Counted from the first letter of the stretch, positions 48,518 through 57,124 are shown. The stretch is DNA of 64,000 nucleotides from Streptomyces sp. NBC_01288 (GCF_035982055.1 NZ_CP108427.1:4154001-4218000), one strand, 5' to 3'. Numbers and translations: made by a program. Notes: generated from the sequence alone by a model not told the origin.

Positions 48518-49057
48518 TTACTTACCCGCCTTTCCGACCTTGCGCCGGATGACTTCGCCCTCGTACTTGACGCCCTTGGCCTTGTACGGGTCGGGCTTGC
48601 GCAGCTTGCGGATGTTCGCCGCAACCTCGCCGACCTTCTGCTTGTCGATGCCCTCGACCGAGAAGTGCGTCGGGTTCTCGACCTTGAACGAGATGCCCTC
48701 GGGCGCCTCGACCGTGATCGAGTGGCTGTAGCCGAGCGCGAACTCAAGGGTGGAACCCTTGGCCGCGACGCGGTAACCGACACCACTGATTTCGAGCTTC
48801 TTCACGTAACCCTCGGTCACGCCGGTGATCATGTTCGCCACCAGCGTGCGGGACAGGCCGTGCAGGGCCTTGTTCTGACGCTCGTCGTTGGGGCGGGTGA
48901 CGCTGAGCACGCCGTCCTCACCCTTGGCGATGTCGATCGGCGCTGCGACGGTGTGGGTCAGCGAGCCCTTGGGGCCCTTGACCAGCACCGTACGGCCGTC
49001 GATGGTGACGTCCACGCCGGCGGGAACCGTGATGGGGAGCTTGCCAATACGCGACAT
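48518..49057 (-). CDS. rplF: 50S ribosomal protein L6
   Basis: 179 aa, MSRIGKLPITVPAGVDVTID, duplicated beta-alpha fold and the C-terminal signature RKPDPYKAKGVKYEGEVI. Lies at the factor-binding site. 22 bp after rpsH. Confidence 0.98.
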   Translation of the reverse strand: MSRIGKLPITVPAGVDVTIDGRTVLVKGPKGSLTHTVAAPIDIAKGEDGVLSVTRPNDERQNKALHGLSRTLVANMITGVTEGYVKKLEISGVGYRVAAKGSTLEFALGYSHSITVEAPEGISFKVENPTHFSVEGIDKQKVGEVAANIRKLRKPDPYKAKGVKYEGEVIRRKVGKAGK

Positions 49058-49079
49058 AGCTTCTTCCGATTCCTTTCCG

Positions 49080-49478
49080 CTACCAGACGTAGGCGAGAAC
49101 TTCTCCGCCTACGCCCTTCTTGCCGGCCTGCTGTCCAGTGAGGAGACCGTGCGACGTGGAGATGATCGCCACGCCGAGGCCACCGAGCACCTTGGGCAGG
49201 GAGGTGGACTTCGCGTAAACCCGGAGACCGGGCTTGGAGATCCGCTTGATGCCCGCGATGGAGCGCTCACGGTTCGGGCCGAACTTCAGCTCGAGGACGA
49301 GGTTCTTGCCGACCTCGGCGTCCTCGATCTTCCAGCCCGTGATGAAGCCCTCCTGCTGGAGGATCTCCGCGATGTGCGACTTGATCTTCGATGCCGGCAT
49401 CGTCACGGAGTCGTGGTATGCCGAGTTCGCGTTCCGCAGACGCGTAAGCATGTCTGCGATCGGATCAGTCATGGTCAT
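49080..49478 (-). CDS. rpsH: 30S ribosomal protein S8
   Basis: 132 aa, MTMTDPIADMLTRLRNANSA, with the RNA-binding C-terminus STSHGLLTGQQAGKKGVGGEVLAYVW. S8 is the translational repressor of the spc operon in E. coli. An unusually long 213-bp spacer precedes this gene in an otherwise tightly packed operon. Confidence 0.98.
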   Translation of the reverse strand: MTMTDPIADMLTRLRNANSAYHDSVTMPASKIKSHIAEILQQEGFITGWKIEDAEVGKNLVLELKFGPNRERSIAGIKRISKPGLRVYAKSTSLPKVLGGLGVAIISTSHGLLTGQQAGKKGVGGEVLAYVW

Positions 49479-49691
49479 GAATTGGCCTTCGGCCTCTCTC
49501 GCCGGGGTTTCCAGGTGCCCATCCCTCTCCTCGATCCGAGACGAGGCGGGTGCGGTGCGGTGGACCTACGGCGTAGTAAGTCGTATGGGCGGCAATCAGG
49601 CGCCCAACCCTCCTAGCCTATGCCATGGAGGGGTGGGCACCTGACCGTGCCCTCTGCTTACCGAGAGCTTCGGGAGTCCGGAACTACCGGA
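49479..49691 (-). promoter_or_regulatory. 213-bp leader before rpsH, candidate control region
   Basis: All other spc-operon gaps are 0-37 bp. The spacer starts with a hairpin at the rpsZ stop codon (AGTCCGG-AACTA-CCGGACT, 49675-49693) and contains further short inverted repeats. It could be an internal promoter, an attenuator or an S8-binding site. No ORF with a start and ribosome-binding site was found. Confidence 0.45.
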
Positions 49692-49877
49692 CTACCAGGA
49701 GCTCTTGGTCACGCCCGGCAGCTCGCCACGGTGAGCCATCTCACGAAGGCACACGCGGCAGAGGCCGAACTTGCGGTACACGGAGTGCGGACGGCCGCAG
49801 CGCTGGCAGCGCGTGTAGCCACGTACTCCGAACTTGGGCTTACGAGCAGCCTTGGCAATCAGAGCCTTCTTCGCCAT
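49692..49877 (-). CDS. rpsZ: 30S ribosomal protein S14, type Z (zinc)
   Basis: 61 aa, MAKKALIAKAARKPKFGVRG, with the four zinc cysteines in CQRCGRPHSVYRKFGLCRVC. This is the short zinc-containing S14 of Gram-positives; streptomycetes also have a longer zinc-free form elsewhere. 5 bp after rplE. Confidence 0.97.
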   Translation of the reverse strand: MAKKALIAKAARKPKFGVRGYTRCQRCGRPHSVYRKFGLCRVCLREMAHRGELPGVTKSSW

Positions 49878-49882
49878 CTCGC

Positions 49883-50440
49883 TTACGCCTCCTTGAAGGG
49901 GAAGCCGAGGTGACGGAGAAGGGCACGGCCTTCGGCGTCGTTGGTCGCCGTGGTCACCACGGTGATGTCCATACCCCGGACGCGGTCGATCTTGTCCTGG
50001 TCGATCTCGTGGAACATGACCTGCTCGGTGAGACCGAAGGTGTAGTTGCCACGACCGTCGAACTGCTTGGGAGACAGACCGCGGAAGTCGCGGATGCGCG
50101 GAAGCGCGAGCGACAGGGTGCGGTCCAGGAACTCCCACATGCGGTCGCCACGGAGCGTGACGTGGGCACCGATCGGCTGACCCTCGCGCAGCTTGAACTG
50201 CGCGATGGACTTGCGGGCCTTGGTGATGGCCGGCTTCTGACCGGTGATCGTGGTCAGGTCACGGACGGCACCGTCCATGAGCTTGGAGTCACGGGCGGCG
50301 TCGCCGACACCCATGTTCACCACGATCTTGACGAGGCCGGGGATCTGCATGACGTTCTCGTAGGAGAACTCCTCACGCAGCTTGCCCGTGATCTCCTCGC
50401 GGTACTTCGTCTTGAGGCGCGGGCTGGTGGTGGTAGTCAT
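49883..50440 (-). CDS. rplE: 50S ribosomal protein L5
   Basis: 185 aa, with LKTKYREEITGKLREEFSYENVMQIPGLVKIVVNMGVG and GRGNYTFGLTEQVMFHEIDQDK. Binds 5S rRNA and contacts P-site tRNA. Start overlaps the rplX stop by one base. Confidence 0.98.
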   Translation of the reverse strand: MTTTTSPRLKTKYREEITGKLREEFSYENVMQIPGLVKIVVNMGVGDAARDSKLMDGAVRDLTTITGQKPAITKARKSIAQFKLREGQPIGAHVTLRGDRMWEFLDRTLSLALPRIRDFRGLSPKQFDGRGNYTFGLTEQVMFHEIDQDKIDRVRGMDITVVTTATNDAEGRALLRHLGFPFKEA

Positions 50441-50763
50441 CAGATGTCCTCACCCGTCCGCTTGGCAACGCGAACCTTGTTGCCCTCGTCGTCGAAGCGG
50501 TAACCGACACGCGTGACAACCTTGTTGCCGTCCTTCTCAACGACCAGCTGGACGTTGGAGACGTGGACGGGCGCCTCGGTCGTGACGATGCCGCCGGCCT
50601 GCGAACCCTTGGCGGTGGGGCCGGCCTTGGTGTGCTTCTTGACCCGGTTGACACCCTCGACCAGGACGCGGTCCTCGCGGGGGTAGGCCGCAATGACCTT
50701 GCCCTGCTTGCCCTTGTCCTTGCCGGTGATGACCTGAACCGTGTCACCCTTCTTGATCTTCAT
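50440..50763 (-). CDS. rplX: 50S ribosomal protein L24
   Basis: 107 aa with the KOW motif at the N-terminus (MKIKKGDTVQVITGKDKGKQ). One of the assembly-initiator proteins of the large subunit. 2 bp after rplN, one-base overlap with rplE. Confidence 0.98.
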   Translation of the reverse strand: MKIKKGDTVQVITGKDKGKQGKVIAAYPREDRVLVEGVNRVKKHTKAGPTAKGSQAGGIVTTEAPVHVSNVQLVVEKDGNKVVTRVGYRFDDEGNKVRVAKRTGEDI

Positions 50764-50765
50764 GC

Positions 50766-51134
50766 TTACAGCACCTCCGGAGCCAGCGAGATGATCTTCA
50801 TGAACTTCTTCTCGCGCAGCTCGCGCCCGACCGGGCCGAAGATGCGGGTACCACGAGGGTCGCCGTCGTTCTTCAGAATGACGGCGGCGTTCTCGTCGAA
50901 GCGGATGTACGAGCCGTCCGGACGGCGGCGCTCCTTCACGGTGCGAACGATGACCGCCTTGACGACGTCACCCTTCTTCACGTTGCCACCGGGGATCGCG
51001 TCCTTGACGGTGGCGACGATGACGTCACCGATGCCCGCGTAGCGGCGACCTGAGCCACCGAGCACACGGATGCAAAGGATTTCCTTCGCACCAGTGTTGT
51101 CGGCGACGCGCAGTCGCGACTCCTGCTGGATCAC
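50766..51134 (-). CDS. rplN: 50S ribosomal protein L14
   Basis: 122 aa, MIQQESRLRVADNTGAKEIL, with the C-terminal REKKFMKIISLAPEVL. First gene of the spc operon, preceded by a 126-bp spacer with three hairpins. Confidence 0.98.
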   Translation of the reverse strand: MIQQESRLRVADNTGAKEILCIRVLGGSGRRYAGIGDVIVATVKDAIPGGNVKKGDVVKAVIVRTVKERRRPDGSYIRFDENAAVILKNDGDPRGTRIFGPVGRELREKKFMKIISLAPEVL

Positions 51135-51162
51135 GTCTATCTCCTGATCGTCTGCCGGTTCC

Positions 51163-51258
51163 CCGGGGGCCGTTCAGAGAACGGCCCCCGGAGCCTGGCG
51201 GAACTGTCCTGCGGGATTGCCCGCAGGCTGCGTTACTTGGAATTCCCTTGCGGGAATT
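51163..51258 (-). terminator. Three consecutive hairpins at the S10-spc operon junction
   Basis: Between rpsQ and rplN lie, in transcription order: AATTCCC-TTGC-GGGAATT (51241-51258), starting 2 bp after the rpsQ stop; CCTGCGGG-ATTG-CCCGCAGG (51208-51227); and the strong CCGGGGGCCGTTC with its perfect complement around AGA (51163-51191). They fill most of the 126-bp gap and probably act as terminator, attenuator or RNA-processing signals. Confidence 0.75.
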
Positions 51259-51260
51259 AC

Positions 51261-51548
51261 CTACTTGGCCTTCTCGAGGATCTCGACGATGCGCCAGCGC
51301 TTCGTCGAGGACAGCGGACGCGTCTCCATGAGGAGGACGCGGTCGCCGACGCCTGCGGCGTTCTGCTCGTCGTGGGCCTTGAGCTTGTTCGTACGGCGGA
51401 TGACCTTGCCGTACAGCGCGTGCTTCACGCGGTCCTCGACAGCGACGACGACGGTCTTGTCCATCTTGTCGCTGACGACGAGACCCTCACGGGTCTTGCG
51501 GAAGCCGCGGCTCGCGGTCTGCTCTTCAGTCACGTTGCTCTCGCTCAT
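51261..51548 (-). CDS. rpsQ: 30S ribosomal protein S17
   Basis: 95 aa. N-terminal extension MSESNVTEEQTASRGFRKTR then the OB-fold GLVVSDKMDKTVVVAVEDRVKH. Last gene of the S10 operon. One-base overlap with rpmC. Confidence 0.98.
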   Translation of the reverse strand: MSESNVTEEQTASRGFRKTREGLVVSDKMDKTVVVAVEDRVKHALYGKVIRRTNKLKAHDEQNAAGVGDRVLLMETRPLSSTKRWRIVEILEKAK

Positions 51549-51772
51549 CAGGCGCTCTCCACCGTCTCGATGCCCAGCTCGCGCTCACGCATCAGGGTGT
51601 AGATCCGCGCGATGTCCTTCCGGACGGCCTTCAGCCGACCGTGGTTCTCGAGCTGACCGGTCGCCGCCTGGAAGCGGAGGTTGAACAGCTCTTCCTTGGC
51701 TTCGCGGAGCTTGTTGAGAAGCTCCTCGTCACCCAGTTCGCGCAGCTCGGACGCCTTGGTACCGGCCGACAT
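51548..51772 (-). CDS. rpmC: 50S ribosomal protein L29
   Basis: 74 aa starting MSAGTKASELRELGDEELL; helical hairpin protein near the tunnel exit that helps dock trigger factor and SRP. The ATG overlaps the rplP stop (TGATG); a GTG three bases earlier is an alternative start giving one more residue. Confidence 0.97.
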   Translation of the reverse strand: MSAGTKASELRELGDEELLNKLREAKEELFNLRFQAATGQLENHGRLKAVRKDIARIYTLMRERELGIETVESA

Positions 51773-52191
51773 CACGCTTCACCTGCCTCGCGCTTGACGA
51801 TCCGGCACTTCATCGGCAGCTTGTGCGCTGCGCGAGTGAGGGCCTCACGGGCGATCTTCTCGTTGGGGTAGGACAGCTCGAACATGACCCGGCCCGGGTG
51901 CACGTTCGCGATCCACCACTCGGGAGAACCCTTACCGGAACCCATGCGGGTCTCGGCAGGCTTCTTCGTGAGCGGGCGGTCCGGGTAGATGTTGATCCAG
52001 ACCTTGCCGCCACGCTTGATGTGGCGGGTCATCGCGATACGGGCGGCCTCGATCTGGCGGTTCGTCACGTACGCCGGCGTGAGGGCCTGAATGCCGTACT
52101 CGCCGAACGAAACCTGCGTACCGCCCTTGGCCTGACCACGGCGCTTGGGGTGGTGCTGCTTGCGGTGCTTGACCCTACGGGGGATCAGCAT
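51772..52191 (-). CDS. rplP: 50S ribosomal protein L16
   Basis: 139 aa, MLIPRRVKHRKQHHPKRRGQ, with the Arg-containing loop MGSGKGSPEWWIANVHPGRV near the A site. 5 bp after rpsC. Confidence 0.98.
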   Translation of the reverse strand: MLIPRRVKHRKQHHPKRRGQAKGGTQVSFGEYGIQALTPAYVTNRQIEAARIAMTRHIKRGGKVWINIYPDRPLTKKPAETRMGSGKGSPEWWIANVHPGRVMFELSYPNEKIAREALTRAAHKLPMKCRIVKREAGEA

Positions 52192-52196
52192 TTCGG

Positions 52197-53057
52197 TCAG
52201 GCCTCCGTTCCACCGGTAGAAGAGGGCGCGGCCTCGACCGGAGCGGCAGCCGCCGGAGCCTCGGCCTTGGGGGCCTCGGCAGCGGGAGCGGCCTGCTGCG
52301 GCTTGCGGCCGCGGCCGCCACGCTCGCCACCGCGGCCACCGCCGCGGGCCGGGCGGTCGCCGCCCGGGCCGCCACCGCGAGCCGGGCGGTTACCCGCACG
52401 GGCAGCGGCGTTCTCGGCGCGGACCTCGGCGATGTTCTTGACGTCGCCCTTGTAGATCCAGACCTTCACACCGATACGGCCGAAGGTCGTCTTGGCCTCG
52501 AAGAAGCCGTAGTCGACGTTCGCGCGGAGCGTGTGCAGGGGCACGCGGCCCTCGCGGTAGAACTCCGAGCGGGACATCTCGGCGCCGCCGAGGCGACCGC
52601 CGCACTGGATCTTGATGCCCTTGGCGCCGGCCTTCATCGACGACTGCATGCTCTTACGCATGGCCCGACGGAAGGAGACGCGGGAGGAGAGCTGCTCGGC
52701 GACGGCCTGAGCGACCAGCTGGGCATCGAGCTCGGGGTTCTTGACCTCGAGGATGTTCAGCTGGACCTGCTTGCCGGTCAGCTTCTCCAGGTCGCCGCGG
52801 ATGCGGTCGGCCTCGGCGCCGCGGCGGCCGATGACGATGCCCGGGCGAGCGGTGTGGATGTCCACGCGGACGCGGTCACGGGTGCGCTCGATCTCAACCT
52901 TCGAGATGCCGGCGCGCTCCATGCCGGACGTCATCATCCGACGGATGGCGACGTCTTCCTTGACGTAGTCCTTGTACAGCTTGTCGGCGTACCACCGGGA
53001 CTTGAAGTCCGTGGTGATGCCGAGCCGGAACCCGTGCGGGTTAACCTTCTGGCCCAT
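52197..53057 (-). CDS. rpsC: 30S ribosomal protein S3 with RGG-rich tail
   Basis: 286 aa, longer than the about 233-aa E. coli protein. KH domain and S3 C-terminal domain end at about residue 212 (GRIGVKVWIYKGDVKNIAE). The remainder is disordered: Arg-Gly-rich blocks (ARGGGPGGDRPARGGGRGG, written in two parts in the protein) then Ala/Pro/Glu-rich sequence. The tail lies near the mRNA entry channel and could bind RNA. One-base overlap with rplV. Confidence 0.98.
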   Translation of the reverse strand: MGQKVNPHGFRLGITTDFKSRWYADKLYKDYVKEDVAIRRMMTSGMERAGISKVEIERTRDRVRVDIHTARPGIVIGRRGAEADRIRGDLEKLTGKQVQLNILEVKNPELDAQLVAQAVAEQLSSRVSFRRAMRKSMQSSMKAGAKGIKIQCGGRLGGAEMSRSEFYREGRVPLHTLRANVDYGFFEAKTTFGRIGVKVWIYKGDVKNIAEVRAENAAARAGNRPARGGGPGGDRPARGGGRGGERGGRGRKPQQAAPAAEAPKAEAPAAAAPVEAAPSSTGGTEA

Positions 53058-53404
53058 TACCGGGTTCCTTCCTTGCTGCTGACGACCACGGTGATGTGGC
53101 TGGTCCGCTTGCGGATCCGGTAGGCGCGGCCCTGGGCACGCGGCCGGAACCGCTTCAGGGTCGGACCCTCGTCGACGTACGCCTCGGAAATGACGAGGCT
53201 GCCGGCGTCGGTGTGGTCGTAGTTGTGTGCGGCGTTGGCAATGGCGCTGTCAAGCACCTTGCCGACCGGCACGCTCGCGGCCTGCGGGGCGAAACGCAGG
53301 ACCGCCTGAGCCTCCGTGGCGTCCATGCCACGGATGAGGTCCACCACGCGGCGGGCCTTCATGGGCGTGACGCGGATGTACCGCGCCTGGGCCCTGGCTT
53401 CCAT
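53057..53404 (-). CDS. rplV: 50S ribosomal protein L22
   Basis: 115 aa starting MEARAQARYIRVTPMKARRV; an in-frame ATG eight codons upstream is possible but this start matches the usual actinobacterial length. The tunnel-lining loop is in RFRPRAQGRAYRIRKRTSH. Between rpsS and rpsC. Confidence 0.97.
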   Translation of the reverse strand: MEARAQARYIRVTPMKARRVVDLIRGMDATEAQAVLRFAPQAASVPVGKVLDSAIANAAHNYDHTDAGSLVISEAYVDEGPTLKRFRPRAQGRAYRIRKRTSHITVVVSSKEGTR

Positions 53405-53444
53405 GGTTGTCCCTTCAGTGTTTGTCATGGTCGGTCACCCCGCG

Positions 53445-53726
53445 CTAGCGGCGCTTCGACTTCCGGTCGTCCTTGACGTGACCCCGGAAGGTGCGCGTCG
53501 GCGAGAACTCGCCGAGCTTGTGGCCGACCATCGACTCGGTGACAAACACCGGGATGTGGGTCTTGCCGTTGTGCACCGCGATCGTGTGGCCGAGCATGGC
53601 CGGGACGATCATCGAGCGGCGGGACCAGGTCTTGATGACGTTCTTGGAGCCGGCCTCGTTCTGTACGTCCACCTTCTTGATGAGGTGGCCGTCGACGAAG
53701 GGCCCCTTCTTGAGACTGCGCGGCAT
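53445..53726 (-). CDS. rpsS: 30S ribosomal protein S19
   Basis: 93 aa, MPRSLKKGPFVDGHLIKKVD, ending HVKDDRKSKRR. Head protein that pairs with S13. 12 bp after rplB. Confidence 0.98.
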   Translation of the reverse strand: MPRSLKKGPFVDGHLIKKVDVQNEAGSKNVIKTWSRRSMIVPAMLGHTIAVHNGKTHIPVFVTESMVGHKLGEFSPTRTFRGHVKDDRKSKRR

Positions 53727-53738
53727 CTAAACCCGCTC

Positions 53739-54575
53739 CTAGCGCTTCTTGTTCGTCTTGCGGCGGCGGACGATGTACTTGCTCGATGCCTTCTTCGGCG
53801 AGCGAGTACGACCCTCCTTCTGACCCCACGGGCTGACCGGGTGGCGACCACCGGAGGTCTTGCCCTCACCACCACCGTGCGGGTGGTCGACCGGGTTCAT
53901 CGCAACACCGCGGACGGACGGGCGAACGCCCAGCCAGCGCTTGCGGCCTGCCTTGCCCCAGTTGATGTTGCTCTGCTCGGCGTTGCCGACCTCGCCGACC
54001 GTGGCGCGGCAGCGCTGGTCGACCAGGCGGATCTCACCGGAGGGCATACGAAGGTGGGCCATGGTGCCCTCCTTCGCCAGCAGCTGCACGGAGGCACCGG
54101 CGGAGCGGGCGAACTTGGCGCCGCCACCGGGACGGAGCTCGATCGCGTGGATCGTGGTACCGACCGGGATGTTGCGGAGCGCCAGGTTGTTGCCCGGCTT
54201 GATGTCGGCCCCGGGACCGTTCTCGACACGGTCGCCCTGCGACAGGTTGCGCGGGGCGAGGATGTAGCGCTTCTCGCCGTCGGCATAGTGCAGCAGCGCG
54301 ATGCGCGCGGTGCGGTTGGGGTCGTACTCGATGTGCGCGACCTTCGCCGGCACGCCGTCCTTGTCATGGCGACGGAAGTCGATGACGCGGTAGGCGCGCT
54401 TGTGTCCGCCACCCTGGTGGCGAACGGTCACACGACCGGAATTGTTACGGCCGCCCTTGCTGTGCAGCGGGCGGACCAGCGACTTCTCCGGCGTGGACCG
54501 CGTGACCTCGACGAAGTCGGCGACGCTGGAGCCACGGCGGCCCGGCGTAGTCGGCTTGTACTTGCGGATTCCCAT
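53739..54575 (-). CDS. rplB: 50S ribosomal protein L2
   Basis: 278 aa, MGIRKYKPTTPGRRGSSVAD, with the peptidyl-transferase-centre signature RGVAMNPVDHPHGGGEGKTS and tail RRRKTNKKR. Universal and required for subunit association. 38 bp after rplW. Confidence 0.98.
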   Translation of the reverse strand: MGIRKYKPTTPGRRGSSVADFVEVTRSTPEKSLVRPLHSKGGRNNSGRVTVRHQGGGHKRAYRVIDFRRHDKDGVPAKVAHIEYDPNRTARIALLHYADGEKRYILAPRNLSQGDRVENGPGADIKPGNNLALRNIPVGTTIHAIELRPGGGAKFARSAGASVQLLAKEGTMAHLRMPSGEIRLVDQRCRATVGEVGNAEQSNINWGKAGRKRWLGVRPSVRGVAMNPVDHPHGGGEGKTSGGRHPVSPWGQKEGRTRSPKKASSKYIVRRRKTNKKR

Positions 54576-54613
54576 TTCTCAGTCCTCGTCCGATATCGGA
54601 CGATCCGACCCGC

Positions 54614-55033
54614 TTACGCGGCCGGACCGCCGAAGATGTCGATACGGTCGCCCTCAGCGAGGGTCACGATCGCGCGCTTGGAGCCCGCGCGCTGACCGAA
54701 ACCGGTCTTGGTGCGCTTGCGCTTGCCCTGACGGTTGATCGTGTTGACCCCGGTGACCTTGACCGAGAAGACCGCCTGGACGGCCTGCTTGATCTGGGTC
54801 TTGTTGGCACCCGGGGCGACGATGAACGTGTACTTGCCCTCGTCGAGGAGCGCGTAGCTCTTCTCCGAGACGACCGGCTTCAGCAGCACGTCACGGGGGT
54901 CCGTGAACGACTTGCTGATCGGCGTCTCGACGGTGTTCTTGCCTTCGGTCTCGTGCCGCTTCGCCTTGGCGATGCGGGCGACCTTCTTGGCCTTGGCGGC
55001 CTTCGAGGCGATGCTCGGGTGACGCGTAGCCAT
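54614..55033 (-). CDS. rplW: 50S ribosomal protein L23
   Basis: 139 aa with a Lys/Ala-rich N-terminal extension (about 1-38: SIASKAAKAKKVARIAKAKR) before the conserved DPRDVLLKPVVSEKSYALLDE. Tunnel-exit docking site for nascent-chain factors. One-base overlap with rplD. Confidence 0.98.
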   Translation of the reverse strand: MATRHPSIASKAAKAKKVARIAKAKRHETEGKNTVETPISKSFTDPRDVLLKPVVSEKSYALLDEGKYTFIVAPGANKTQIKQAVQAVFSVKVTGVNTINRQGKRKRTKTGFGQRAGSKRAIVTLAEGDRIDIFGGPAA

Positions 55034-55689
55034 CAGGCTTCGCTCCCTTCGGTGTCAGCGGCCTGGGGGCCAGACACGAAGGACTCGAAAGCGGCCTGGG
55101 TGAAGACCACGTCGTCCGAGACGAGAACGTCGTACGTGTTCAGCTGGCCCGGCTCCAGGATGTGGACCTGGGGCAGGTTGCGCGCGGAAAGCAGCGCGGC
55201 CTCGTCGGAGCGCTCGATGACCAGGAGCACGTTCTTGCGCTCGCTGACCTTGCCGAGGAAGCTCTTGGCGGCCTTGGTGGAGGGGGTCTCGCCCTCGATC
55301 ACGCCGGTGATGACGTGGATGCGAGCGTTGCGGGCCCGGTCGGTGAGGGCGTGGCGCAGGGCCGCGGCCTTCATCTTCTTCGGGGTCCGCTGCGAGTAGT
55401 CGCGCGGCGTCGGGCCGTGCACGACGCCACCGCCGGCGAACTGCGGGGCGCGGGTCGAACCCTGACGGGCGCGGCCGGTGCCCTTCTGGCGGTACGGCTT
55501 CTTACCACCACCGCGGACCTCGCCACGACGCTTGACCTTGTGCGTGCCCTGACGGGCGGCGGCCAGCTGTGCGACGACGACCTGGTGAAGCAGCGGGATG
55601 CTGATCTTCTCTACGTCGAAGATCTCGGCCGGGAGCTCTACGGTCCCGGCGTTGTCGCCGGAGGGCGACTGAATGTCAATGGTGCTCAT
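55033..55689 (-). CDS. rplD: 50S ribosomal protein L4
   Basis: 218 aa. The tunnel loop is in RGEVRGGGKKPYRQKGTGRA-RQGSTRAPQF. In E. coli L4 also represses the S10 operon at its leader; the long rpsJ leader here makes that worth testing. 5 bp after rplC. Confidence 0.98.
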   Translation of the reverse strand: MSTIDIQSPSGDNAGTVELPAEIFDVEKISIPLLHQVVVAQLAAARQGTHKVKRRGEVRGGGKKPYRQKGTGRARQGSTRAPQFAGGGVVHGPTPRDYSQRTPKKMKAAALRHALTDRARNARIHVITGVIEGETPSTKAAKSFLGKVSERKNVLLVIERSDEAALLSARNLPQVHILEPGQLNTYDVLVSDDVVFTQAAFESFVSGPQAADTEGSEA

Positions 55690-55694
55690 AGTCC

Positions 55695-56339
55695 TCAGGC
55701 CCCCTTGGCCGCGGTACGGACCAGGACGAGGCCGCCGTTCGGACCCGGGATGGCTCCCTTGATGAGGAGCAGTCCCTTCTCCGCGTCAACAGCGTGAACG
55801 GTCAGGTTCTGGGTGGTGACCCGCTCGTTGCCCATGCGGCCCGCCATGCGGACGCCCTTGAACACACGGCCCGGGGTGGCACAGCCACCGATGGAGCCGG
55901 GAGAGCGGTGCTTGCGCTGGACACCGTGGCCGGCGCCGAGGCCCTTGAAGTTGTGACGCTTCATGACACCGGCGAAGCCCTTGCCCTTGCTCTTGCCCGT
56001 CACGTCGACCTTGACGCCGGCCTCGAACACCTCAGCGGTGATCTCCTGGCCGAGCGTGTACTCGGAGGCGTCCGCGGTGCGGAGCTCGACGAGGTGGCGA
56101 CGCGGCGTGACATCGGCCTTGGCGAAGTGACCCTTGAGGGGCTTGTTCACCTTGCGCGGGTCGATCTCGCCGAAGGCGATCTGGACCGACTCGTAGCCGT
56201 CACTGTCGTTCGTACGGACCTGGGTCACGACGTTCGGGCCGGCCTTGACGACGGTCACGGGAACAACACGGTTGTTCTCGTCCCACACCTGCGTCATGCC
56301 GAGCTTCTCGCCCAGGATGCCCTTGATCTGCTTAGCCAT
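55695..56339 (-). CDS. rplC: 50S ribosomal protein L3
   Basis: 214 aa, MAKQIKGILGEKLGMTQVWD, with the finger loop AGHGVQRKHRSPGSIGGCAT that reaches the peptidyl-transferase centre. 17 bp after rpsJ. Confidence 0.98.
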   Translation of the reverse strand: MAKQIKGILGEKLGMTQVWDENNRVVPVTVVKAGPNVVTQVRTNDSDGYESVQIAFGEIDPRKVNKPLKGHFAKADVTPRRHLVELRTADASEYTLGQEITAEVFEAGVKVDVTGKSKGKGFAGVMKRHNFKGLGAGHGVQRKHRSPGSIGGCATPGRVFKGVRMAGRMGNERVTTQNLTVHAVDAEKGLLLIKGAIPGPNGGLVLVRTAAKGA

Positions 56340-56356
56340 CTTCAGCTCACCGGCCC

Positions 56357-56665
56357 CTAGAGCTTGATCTCGATGTCGACACCGGCCGGGAGGTCGAGTC
56401 GCATCAGAGAGTCAACGGTCTTGGGGGTGGGGTCGAGGATGTCGATCAGGCGCTTGTGCGTGCGCATCTCGAAGTGCTCGCGCGAGTCCTTGTACTTGTG
56501 CGGCGACTTGATGACGCAGTACACGTTCTTCTCAGTGGGCAGCGGCACCGGGCCCGCGACCGACGCACCAGTGCGCGTCACCGTCTCGACGATCTTCTTC
56601 GCCGAGGAGTCGATGACCTCGTGGTCGTAGGCCTTGAGCCGGATGCGGATCTTCTGTCCCGCCAT
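56357..56665 (-). CDS. rpsJ: 30S ribosomal protein S10
   Basis: 102 aa, MAGQKIRIRLKAYDHEVIDS; also known as transcription factor NusE, linking ribosome and RNA polymerase. First gene of the S10 operon, preceded by a leader of about 390 nt. Confidence 0.98.
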   Translation of the reverse strand: MAGQKIRIRLKAYDHEVIDSSAKKIVETVTRTGASVAGPVPLPTEKNVYCVIKSPHKYKDSREHFEMRTHKRLIDILDPTPKTVDSLMRLDLPAGVDIEIKL

Positions 56666-57064
56666 GGCTACTCAGTAGTCCTGTCTCTAGTAACGCTCTG
56701 CACCCCGGTAAGCCCTTCTGCTCTCTTACGTCTTCGATTCCTCCGACCCACGCGGTCGGGTGTGTCGCGCTCTCACCGACACAGAAGTCCCATATTCGGA
56801 ACTTCCCTACTGGGAAAGCACGGCCCTTCCGGAACCGCAAGCCGAGGGCGAAGAAGCCCACCGGGTGCCTGGCCGGCGCCGCACTGACACTTCCCGAAAG
56901 ATTCCCGTACGTCCGCCCCAGCGCTGCCGTAAGGCAGTTGGGACGACGAGTACCGTGGGACTCGCTTCCGGTCCTCCCGACGGGAGGCGCGCAGCATCAA
57001 CACTCGACCGAGCAACTCGGACAGTCTGCCATATGGGGCAGGCGGCTGGCCAATCGGGGCGTAG

Positions 57065-57092
57065 AGATTACCCCTGGAGTGACGCAGGTCAA
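57065..57092 (-). promoter_or_regulatory. Housekeeping-type promoter of the S10 operon
   Basis: TTGACC (57087-57092) and TAATCT (57065-57070) on the minus strand, separated by 16 bp, fit the main vegetative sigma factor consensus well. Transcription would start near 57058, about 390 nt before rpsJ. Confidence 0.65.
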
Positions 57093-57124
57093 ACACATGC
57101 GCGCGGCGGGCCCCCGGAGCGGAC

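Noticed and set aside
56532..57096. Minus-strand frames in the rpsJ leader
   Set aside because: They overlap the promoter or rpsJ itself, lack ribosome-binding sites and show no coding-like pattern; treated as leader RNA.
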